Below the pieces are notes generated by a model. The model had not been told where the DNA came from. It did no database searches and saw only the letters and a list, made by a program, of their open reading frames with translations. Source: JBOHSA01 sp050732995 (GTDB taxonomy: Bacteria; Gemmatimonadota; Gemmatimonadetes; Gemmatimonadales; GWC2-71-9). Taken from it: a stretch of 11,553 nt of DNA. Below, in pieces: positions 1 to 5,151 of the stretch. How positions within the stretch are numbered: position 1 is the first letter of the stretch; every line of letters starts with the position of its first letter. The translations under genes were made by a program, and so were the position numbers. The stretch spans positions 1-11,553 of the forward strand of contig JBOHSA010000163.1 of assembly GCA_050732995.1 (NCBI GenBank), written 5' to 3'.

Positions 1-430
1 CATCGTGCACCACCCACGTCGCCAGGAGTTGTTCCAGGGTCACCGTTCCGAGAGCCGGGTGCAGGCCCCGACGCGTCAGATCGCCGGGGCCGAGGCGCAG
101 CGCATCGAGTGCCTGGAGGCTCTGTGCGCGGCGCTCCGCGAACAGCACGAGCAGCTGATCGACCGACCGCCCCGCCAGGGTGCTGCGAAAGCGCACCCGG
201 TCCACCGGCGGGAACGCTCGCGCATCCCCTTCCTCCATGATCAGCCGGACGCGCACCATCCAGTCCTGCTCCTCCAGGTCGGTCAGGTGCGCCACGACGT
301 CGCGCGGACTCCACGTGTCCGGCCCCTCGGTCGCATTGATCCAGGGCTCGGCGAGCCCGGCGAGCAGCGAGCGGACGACGGTGGGCGTGCGCGCCAGGAT
401 CGGCCTGGCTTCGGCGAGACTGAATGTCAT
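1..430 (-). CDS. DinB-family protein, 3' end cut by window edge
   Basis: The reading frame is open from ATG at 430 to the window edge, giving 143 visible residues of a protein usually about 160-200 long. The start MTFSLAEARPIL, the segment WSPRDVVAHLTDLEEQDW, and the later helices with TLEQLLATWVVHD resemble the DinB/DinB_2 four-helix bundle. In that fold spaced histidines (here in VVAHL and VVHD) often bind a divalent metal. Members include thiol-dependent S-transferases and many uncharacterised proteins, so no reaction can be given. It lies 61 bp downstream of the HMA selenoprotein gene on the same strand, without a strong Shine-Dalgarno sequence, and may or may not belong to that operon. 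Its first 153 bp are about 83% identical to a truncated copy at 3232-3387. The family call is from remembered motifs. Confidence 0.72.
   Translation of the reverse strand, partial: MTFSLAEARPILARTPTVVRSLLAGLAEPWINATEGPDTWSPRDVVAHLTDLEEQDWMVRVRLIMEEGDARAFPPVDRVRFRSTLAGRSVDQLLVLFAERRAQSLQALDALRLGPGDLTRRGLHPALGTVTLEQLLATWVVHD
278..430 (-). repeat. Direct repeat of the DinB gene 5' end (partner 3235-3387)
   Basis: These 153 bp align without gaps to 3235-3387 in the same orientation. I count about 26 mismatches, roughly 83% identity, including an uninterrupted match of over 20 bases around the codons for GPDTWSP. Many differences fall at third codon positions. This looks like two paralogous genes rather than a fresh duplication. 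The two copies flank the whole metal operon. Confidence 0.85.
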
Positions 431-491
431 TTCAGGCGCTCGCTGCGGGTTCCGGGGCAATGCCGGGCTTGAACTCCCCTTCCCACCGCCG

Positions 492-1001
492 TCATGGCAG
501 GGAAAACCGCCGCACCTCCAAGGTCCAGGGGCCATCGCCGCGCCGCGCAGTCTCCGGGACGCTCCCTTCGATTATCAGCGGTCGGCCCGCCACCGCCCGG
601 AGTTGCATCACTGCCCCATGGGACTCCGGAGCCTCCTTCAGCGCATAGGCGCTGTCCGCTCCGGGGACCTCGAGCACGAACCGGCCCTCCCGCGCGACCA
701 CCGTGCCCGTGACCCGCACGTCGGCCGCCTTCGGCGTAAAGCCGTTGATGCGGATGGCGCGGCGCACCTGTTCGATCGTCACGCGGTTGTCGGGCCTGAA
801 CCGGATGACCGCGACCCCGCGGTTGAGGCTGACCTCGACGGCCTCCACTCCCTCGATCTTCTTCACGGCCACGCGCACGGCGTGGGCGCACACCGCTCAG
901 TCCATCCCGAAGATGGTCTGTCGCATCTCCTGGAGCTGCGCTCTCGCCGTGCCAGTGATTCCTGCGGCGAGCAATCCGAGTGCGAAGAGCAAGCGCTTCA
1001 T
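492..1001 (-). CDS. Periplasmic MerP-like HMA selenoprotein (TGA = Sec at codon 35)
   Basis: The reading frame starts at ATG 1001 behind a strong Shine-Dalgarno. It encodes a signal peptide (MKRLLFALGLLAAG, cleavage likely after TARA), then the start of a heavy-metal-associated domain, then a TGA at 899-897. The same frame continues to a TGA at 494-492. Read through, residues 32-39 are GMD-U-AVCA, which is the GMxCxxC metal site with selenocysteine replacing the first cysteine; C38 is the second ligand. The rest of the HMA fold follows: KKIEGVEAVEVSLNRGVAVI and then VRRAIRINGFTP, ending near residue 90. Residues 91-169 form an extension I do not recognise, rich in β-type sequence. The total is 169 residues against about 90 for MerP. 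By analogy it captures a soft metal such as Hg(II) in the periplasm for the membrane proteins of the same operon. The alternative is a nonsense mutation of a Cys codon, which the exact position and the following hairpin make unlikely. Confidence 0.85.
869..885 (-). promoter_or_regulatory. Candidate bacterial SECIS hairpin
   Basis: On the coding strand CCACGC pairs perfectly with GCGTGG around the loop CGTGC, giving a 6-bp GC-rich stem and a 5-nt loop with G as its second base. Seventeen bases separate the TGA (899-897) from the loop. Bacterial SECIS elements are short stem-loops in the coding region, with a small apical loop that has G in its first two positions, about 16-37 nt after the UGA, so this fits. 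In a GC-rich gene a 6-bp stem can occur by chance. The support comes from its combination with a TGA at a metal-ligand codon. Confidence 0.65.
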
Positions 1002-1007
1002 CCGCAT

Positions 1008-1014
1008 CCTCCTT
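1008..1014 (-). promoter_or_regulatory. Ribosome binding site AAGGAGG of the selenoprotein gene
   Basis: AAGGAGG lies 6 nt before the ATG at 1001 and overlaps the TAA stop of the β-barrel gene (1015-1013). An in-frame ATG at 1007 directly abuts it and is too close to be used. The site therefore fixes the start at 1001. It also shows that the signal-peptide segment before the TGA is a real, well-translated gene start. Confidence 0.85.
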
Positions 1015-1870
1015 AGAACCAGAAAGTCGTGTTCACAATCACGCGCACCTTGTCGCCCGGCTGCGACCCGTTCAGTCGCCGGTACACCGGGAACACCGGG
1101 CCGCCGGAGATGCCCCACGAACCGTACAGGCCGAGCAGGGTCGGCCCCACGAAGATCTGGTGCCCGCCGGTATTGGCCTGCTCAACGCCGGCGATCGCGT
1201 CCCTTGCGCTGTACTCCCCCACAGCCTCGATGAACACTCGCCAATCGGGGTTGGGGAAGTCGCGCTGGAACGGGGGCGGGCGGTAGCCGACGACCAGGCT
1301 GTACATCGCCAGATCGCCCAGGTGATCGGCGGTGGGGCCCACGGGGCTCATGTACCGGCGGTAGAGCCCGCCCACCCAGGCGTAAACGGTCCTCGAGGCG
1401 TACCCGGTGACCGCGGCGGCGTAGAGCCCTGGGTAGGTGCGCGCGCCGGCGCGGATCGGGTCGGTGGGGTAGTCGAAGCCGAAGTAGGTTGTGGACTCGA
1501 ACCGCGAACCGATGTCCGTCCCTCGCCGGTGGAACCGCCAGCCGACAAGGATCTCGATGTCGGGATTCGTCGGCATCCGCGCCGTCGAGCGCCCGTGGGG
1601 CAGGCCTTGCGGGACGTAGAGCGGCATCGGGAGCGAGACGGAAACCTGGAGGTCCTCCGTGATACCGTAGCTCAGCATCGGCCGCGTCATCGCCATCTGT
1701 TTGTCGCCGACCACGCGGTCCATCACGCCCACGTCGAGGCTCCACCCCCCGCGGCCGAGCGTGGGGGTGGAGAGCCCGTAGGCGGGGCCGTGACTCTGGG
1801 CCGCGGTATCCGCCGCACCCGCAGCCCGGGCCAGCAGGAGGAAAACCAAAGCGGCACTGTTGCGAGTCAT
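1013..1870 (-). CDS. Outer-membrane β-barrel protein of the metal operon
   Basis: This 285-residue protein begins MTRNSAALVFLLLARAAGAAD, a signal peptide, and ends in VNTTFWF. A terminal phenylalanine after alternating hydrophobic residues is the usual β-signal read by the BAM machinery. The body alternates short amphipathic strands with turns (for example VSVSLPMPLYV, STTYFGFDYPT, VYAWVGGLYRRY), resembling the porin-like transporter or MetA-pathway families of about 270-300 residues. The ATG at 1870 overlaps the stop of the MerT-like gene as ATGA, so translation is coupled. The location implies passage or sensing of a metal species across the outer membrane, but that is inference from context. 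A longer upstream extension of this frame (to 2440) overlaps two other genes and is rejected. Confidence 0.78.
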   Translation of the reverse strand: MTRNSAALVFLLLARAAGAADTAAQSHGPAYGLSTPTLGRGGWSLDVGVMDRVVGDKQMAMTRPMLSYGITEDLQVSVSLPMPLYVPQGLPHGRSTARMPTNPDIEILVGWRFHRRGTDIGSRFESTTYFGFDYPTDPIRAGARTYPGLYAAAVTGYASRTVYAWVGGLYRRYMSPVGPTADHLGDLAMYSLVVGYRPPPFQRDFPNPDWRVFIEAVGEYSARDAIAGVEQANTGGHQIFVGPTLLGLYGSWGISGGPVFPVYRRLNGSQPGDKVRVIVNTTFWF

Positions 1871-2274
1871 CTTTCGAGCCCTTGCAGGATGGGGCTGAGG
1901 AGATAGGCGACGAAGAATCCCGCTGCGTAGATCGCCGCCGACAGCCACAGTACCGCGCGGCTGACGCGGCGTGCCGCGGCGCAGGCAGCCTGCTCGTCCG
2001 GCGGGCACGTCGTGACCCGCGCTAGCAGCCAGGGTGCGAGCGAATACACGTAATAGAAGTTCGCTGCGATGAGCAGAGCCGAGCCGGCAAACACCCATGC
2101 CTTGTGTCGGGACAGCGCAGCGAGCCACGGCGCCGCCGAGAGCACGGAAGCCATGACCGCCCCGAAGCCCACGAGGACGAGCAGTGAGGGCAGCGCGCAG
2201 CACACCAGCGTGCCGAGCGAGGCGAAGAGGGAGAGGTAGCTGGGGAGCTGGCGCTCGCGCGTCACATTGGTCAT
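1867..2274 (-). CDS. MerT-like inner-membrane metal transport protein
   Basis: This 135-residue membrane protein has about three hydrophobic segments (near residues 15-45, 58-80 and 106-127). The first carries GTLVCCALPSLLVLVGFGA with a vicinal Cys pair at 25-26, as in MerT, where such a pair takes Hg(II) from periplasmic MerP. A second pair, C90 and C98 in a hydrophilic loop (TTCPPDEQAAC), parallels the second cysteine pair of MerT. The start ATG at 2274 overlaps the previous stop and its own stop overlaps the next start, both as ATGA. Overall similarity to classical MerT is limited, so it may be a separate small family of metal permeases. The likely partner is the HMA selenoprotein encoded two genes downstream. 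Confidence 0.68.
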   Translation of the reverse strand: MTNVTRERQLPSYLSLFASLGTLVCCALPSLLVLVGFGAVMASVLSAAPWLAALSRHKAWVFAGSALLIAANFYYVYSLAPWLLARVTTCPPDEQAACAAARRVSRAVLWLSAAIYAAGFFVAYLLSPILQGLER

Positions 2275-2729
2275 CGCGCGCCGGCGGCTCGCGGCATGCG
2301 GTCGATTTGAACCGGGGCCGCTGGCTCGGGACGCTTGCGCGACAGGTTCCACACCGCGGCTCCAAGAAGCAGCGCCACCCCGGCGTAGGCCGCGCCTGGC
2401 ACGTTCCAGACCAGCCGGCCCGCGGCAACCGCGATCGCACCCGCGAGGGTCACGACGAAGGGCCCCGGCCGCCGATGCCTGCGAGCCGACCATGCCATAC
2501 TGACGACGCTGACGAGGAGGAAGCCCACCATCAGCGGGGTGAGCACGCGGCGGGTGGCAACGACTCCGAGACCGAGCGTCGAGAGTGCCCCCATGGAGGC
2601 GGCGACGCAGGCGGGACAAGTGCCTCGCAGCAGCAAGGCGAGCACCGCGCCCGGGACGAGCGTCAGCGACGCCGCCCACTGTCGGCGGCCAGGACCGACC
2701 GGTTCAGCGGCTCGGACCGTCGTCGTCAT
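2271..2729 (-). CDS. MerC/MerF-like membrane protein with CPAC motif
   Basis: This 152-residue protein has about four hydrophobic segments. A CPAC motif at residues 38-41 is followed by VAASMGALSTLGLGVV, a layout seen in MerC/MerF-type mercury importers and their uncharacterised relatives, where a membrane-embedded CxxC carries the metal. Further membrane segments lie near residues 62-80, 89-106 and 112-129, with a basic cytoplasmic tail. The ATG at 2729 lies inside the last codons of the MerR gene (26 nt overlap) and the stop overlaps the MerT-like start. Longer upstream starts would overlap the regulator much further and add sequence that does not look like this family. The transported substrate is inferred from the motif and the operon. 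Confidence 0.62.
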   Translation of the reverse strand: MTTTVRAAEPVGPGRRQWAASLTLVPGAVLALLLRGTCPACVAASMGALSTLGLGVVATRRVLTPLMVGFLLVSVVSMAWSARRHRRPGPFVVTLAGAIAVAAGRLVWNVPGAAYAGVALLLGAAVWNLSRKRPEPAAPVQIDRMPRAAGAR

Positions 2730-3129
2730 CGAGCGCCTCCAAGATCGGGCATGCGGGTTCGGCGCCAGCGCACGCGCAGGACTCCACCAGGGTCGCGAGC
2801 GCGCGTCGCATGGACTGGAGGCGGCGGATCTTGTCTTCGATGTCCACGAGCTTCGCGGCGCCAAGCTCGCGCACCAGGCGCCGGTCCCGTCCCCCGCTCT
2901 GCCGGAGCCGGAGGAGGTCCGCGATCTCGTTTAGCGTGAAGCCGAGGTCCTGCGCTCTCTTTATGAAGCGGACGACTTGGACGGTCTCCGGGCGGTACTC
3001 GCGGTACCCGGACGGCGTCCGCTCCGGCATCCTGAGCAGGCCGCGCTGCTCGTAGTAGCGCAGGGTTTGGACATTGACGCCGGCCTGGGCTGCGACGGCC
3101 CCAATACGGAGGTGTTCGCGCACCATCAT
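2704..3129 (-). CDS. MerR-family metal-responsive transcription regulator
   Basis: This is a 141-residue protein (ATG at 3129; ATG 3126 or GTG 3135 are also possible). Residues 8-50 are the winged-helix DNA-binding region with the family hallmark TLRYYEQRGLL and SGYREY. A long dimerisation helix follows (about 88-117), then a metal loop with C118, C120 and C127 (SCACAGAEPACPILEAL). The last two cysteines match C117 and C126 of Tn501 MerR, but no cysteine stands at the C82 position, where there is a Gly/Arg-rich stretch. Such proteins bind a long-spacer promoter and twist it when metal binds. As first gene of the operon, just behind such a promoter, it should control itself and the four transport genes. 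The ligand could be Hg(II), Zn(II), Cd(II), Pb(II) or Cu(I); the neighbours favour mercury. Confidence 0.88.
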   Translation of the reverse strand: MMVREHLRIGAVAAQAGVNVQTLRYYEQRGLLRMPERTPSGYREYRPETVQVVRFIKRAQDLGFTLNEIADLLRLRQSGGRDRRLVRELGAAKLVDIEDKIRRLQSMRRALATLVESCACAGAEPACPILEALDDDDGPSR

Positions 3130-3143
3130 TCCCACCGGGGAAA

Positions 3144-3174
3144 AGCTAAGCTCTATAGTCTACTATAGGGTCAA
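3144..3174 (-). promoter_or_regulatory. MerR-type operator/promoter of the metal operon
   Basis: On the minus strand the -35 TTGACC (3174-3169) is followed after 19 bp by TTAGCT (3149-3144). The spacer contains a perfect dyad, CTATAGT-AG-ACTATAG (3168-3153). The over-long 19-bp spacer with an internal inverted repeat is the signature of promoters untwisted by MerR-family activators. It reads straight into the regulator gene. Transcription should begin near 3136-3138, leaving an untranslated leader of only about 8 nt before the ATG at 3129. Confidence 0.88.
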
Positions 3175-3231
3175 GGCCCCCGGCCGTTGGGACGTGGGGG
3201 GTGTGGCTATCCACCGTGTTGAGACGCGGCA

Positions 3232-3387
3232 CTAGTCGGCCAGGTGCGCCACGACGTCCCGCGGACTCCACGTGTCCGGCCCTTCAGTCGCGTTGATCCA
3301 GGGGTCCGAGAGCCCGGCGAGCAGGGAGTGAAGCACGGCCGGCGTTCTCGCCAGGATTGGTCTCGCTTCGGCGATGACGAAAGCCAT
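3232..3387 (-). pseudogene. Truncated DinB-family gene, N-terminal 51 codons
   Basis: From ATG 3387 the frame encodes a near copy of the first 51 residues of the DinB protein at 1-430 (shared: AEARPILARTP, LLAGL, PWINATEGPDTWSPRDVVAHL). It then ends at TAG 3234-3232, exactly where homology stops. The family fold needs about 150 residues, so this fragment cannot be functional. It begins 13 bp after the pntB stop on the same strand. The break is followed on the minus strand by about 57 bp with no gene and then the metal-operon promoter. This suggests the operon was inserted into, or recombined with, the 5' part of this gene. Confidence 0.82.
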
Positions 3388-3400
3388 GCCGCTCAGAGCC

Positions 3401-4783
3401 TCATGCGTGCTTCACCTCGTTGATCAGGCGCTGGAGGGAGTCCTTGGCGTCCCCGAAGAGCATGGCGGTCTTCGGGTCGTAGAACAGCTCGTTCTCGATG
3501 CCGGCGAAGCCCGCCGCCATGCTCCGTTTCAAGACGATGATGCTCTTCGCCTGGTCCACGTTGAGGATGGGCATGCCGTAGATCGGGCTGCCGCGCTGGG
3601 TCCGCGCCGCCGGATTCACCACATCGTTGGCCCCGACCACGAGGGCCACGTCGGCGCGCTCGAATTCGTCGTTGATGGCGTCCATGTCGTACAGCTTGTC
3701 ATAGGGCACGTCGGCTTCCGCGAGGAGCACGTTCATATGGCCCGGCATGCGGCCGGCGACCGGATGGATGGCGAACTTCACGCGCCCCCCGCGCCGCTCG
3801 ATCAGGCCGGCCAGCTCCTGCACCTGGTGCTGCGCCCGCGACACGGCCAGCCCGTAGCCGGGCACGACGATCACCGACCCGGCGAAGGCGAGCTGCACCG
3901 CCGCGTCCTCCGCCGTGATCGCCCGCACCGTCTTCGTCTGAGCGGCCTGCAGCGCGGCCTCGGCCGCCTCGGCGCTCCCGAACGCCCCGAACAGGATGTT
4001 CGTGAACGAACGGTTCATCGCCTTGCTCATCAGGATCGAGAGCACGAACCCCGACGCGCCGTCCAGCGCCCCTGCCACGATGAGCAGGTGGTTCTCGAGC
4101 ACGAAGCCCGTGGCCGCGGCGGCGAGACCGGCGTACGAATTGAGCAGCGAGATGACGACCGGCATGTCGGCGCCGCCGATGGGCAGGACGATCAGCACGC
4201 CGAGCAGGGCCGCGAGCCCCACCATGGCGTAAAACACCCGCGGGTCCCCGGGGTGGACGATGAGGGCCACGAACAGGCCCACGGCGACGACGAACAGGGC
4301 GATATTCGAGACGTTTTGGAACCGGTAGGTGATCGGGGCGCCGCGGACCAGCCCCTGCAGCTTGGCGAACGCCAGGAAGCTCCCGGTGACGGTCAGCGAG
4401 CCGAACAGCACCTCGAAGCCCAGCGCGGTGGTTTCGTAGGGCGGCAGGTGCCCCTGGAGCCGGTAGTACTCCGAGACCCCCACCAGGCTGGCCGCGAGGG
4501 CGCCGAACATGTGCGAGATGGCGGTCCGTTGGGGCACCGCCGTCATCGGCATCCAGATGGCCATCGGTGCGCCGATCAGCGTGCCCACGACCAGCCCGAG
4601 GACGATGGTGTCGTAGCGCACGATCTCGTGGTGCAGCAGGGTCCCGATGATGGCCAGGAGCATGCCGATCTCGGCCAGGAACATCCCGCGGCGCGCGGTG
4701 GCGGGCGACGACAGCCCCTTGAGCCCGAGGATGAAGAGCGCGGAGGCCGCGAGGTAGGCGGCCTGAATCAGCGGCTCCCTCAC
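3401..4783 (-). CDS. pntB: NAD(P) transhydrogenase subunit beta
   Basis: This 460-residue protein matches PntB in length and motifs. It couples proton movement across the inner membrane to hydride transfer between NADH and NADP+, supplying NADPH. Residues 1 to about 270 are a multi-helix membrane domain. The C-terminal domain III, which binds NADP(H), contains VPGYGLAVSRAQ, IHPVAGRMPGHMNVLLAEA, VVGANDVVNPAA and KRSMAAGFAG, all hallmark PntB segments. The start is GTG at 4783, overlapping the pntAB stop as GTGA, so translation is coupled. The NAD(H)-binding subunit PntAA, needed for a working enzyme, is not next to these genes. A long plus-strand frame opposite this gene is a GC-rich shadow. 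Confidence 0.97.
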   Translation of the reverse strand: MREPLIQAAYLAASALFILGLKGLSSPATARRGMFLAEIGMLLAIIGTLLHHEIVRYDTIVLGLVVGTLIGAPMAIWMPMTAVPQRTAISHMFGALAASLVGVSEYYRLQGHLPPYETTALGFEVLFGSLTVTGSFLAFAKLQGLVRGAPITYRFQNVSNIALFVVAVGLFVALIVHPGDPRVFYAMVGLAALLGVLIVLPIGGADMPVVISLLNSYAGLAAAATGFVLENHLLIVAGALDGASGFVLSILMSKAMNRSFTNILFGAFGSAEAAEAALQAAQTKTVRAITAEDAAVQLAFAGSVIVVPGYGLAVSRAQHQVQELAGLIERRGGRVKFAIHPVAGRMPGHMNVLLAEADVPYDKLYDMDAINDEFERADVALVVGANDVVNPAARTQRGSPIYGMPILNVDQAKSIIVLKRSMAAGFAGIENELFYDPKTAMLFGDAKDSLQRLINEVKHA

Positions 4784-5079
4784 CGCGACCGCGCCTTCGG
4801 CTCGCGCCGGAACATGCGCAGCATGCGATCGGTGATCATGAACCCGCCGACCACGTTGCTCATGGCGGACGCCACCGCGACCACGCCAAGGATGGTGCTC
4901 ACGCGGTTGTAGTCGGCGCCCGCCGCCACGAGCGAGCCGACGAGCGAGATCGCCGAGATCGCGTTGGTGGCGGACATCAGCGGCGTGTGCAGCAGCGGGG
5001 GCACGCGCGAGATCACCTGGAAGCCGAGGAACGCCGCGAGCAGGAAGACGTACAGCTGGACGGCGGCGGTGGACGTCAT
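4780..5079 (-). CDS. pntAB: NAD(P) transhydrogenase subunit alpha part 2 (membrane domain)
   Basis: This 99-residue protein has three hydrophobic helices. It contains VPPLLHTPLMSATNAISAI and FMITDRMLRMFRREP, which match the C-terminal membrane region of E. coli PntA, so the alpha subunit is split into separate genes in this organism. It forms the proton channel together with PntB. The ATG at 5079 is preceded by GAGG at a suitable distance. The gene is followed directly by pntB through a GTGA overlap. The 72 bp upstream separate it from the M1 peptidase gene, where split-type operons would normally carry pntAA. Confidence 0.95.
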   Translation of the reverse strand: MTSTAAVQLYVFLLAAFLGFQVISRVPPLLHTPLMSATNAISAISLVGSLVAAGADYNRVSTILGVVAVASAMSNVVGGFMITDRMLRMFRREPKARSR

Positions 5080-5151
5080 GAGCGCCTCATGAGGGGGGTG
5101 TTTCGATTGACGGCGGGCCCAAAATGCCGCGCCGGAGGGGATTTGGCCAGG

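Noticed and set aside
431..491. Terminator between the selenoprotein gene and the DinB gene
   Set aside because: Only a 4-bp CCGG repeat is seen, with no T-run, so no terminator can be supported and read-through remains possible.
492..893. Independent 133-residue gene starting with GTG at 893
   Set aside because: It has no ribosome binding site, starts in the middle of an HMA metal motif, and the same frame upstream of the TGA supplies the missing half of the domain and a signal peptide.
897..1118. 73-residue gene ending at the internal TGA
   Set aside because: Its first 37 or so codons overlap the β-barrel gene and have no family resemblance; only the part from 1001 is real, and it continues beyond the TGA as the selenoprotein.
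1013..2440. 475-residue frame for the β-barrel protein
   Set aside because: The upstream 190 residues overlap the MerT-like and MerC-like genes and look like shadow sequence; the signal peptide at 1870 and the ATGA coupling fix the start.
3374..4912. 512-residue plus-strand frame
   Set aside because: It is antisense to pntB and pntAB, is rich in His, Arg, Gly and Asp, and is a GC-rich third-position shadow.
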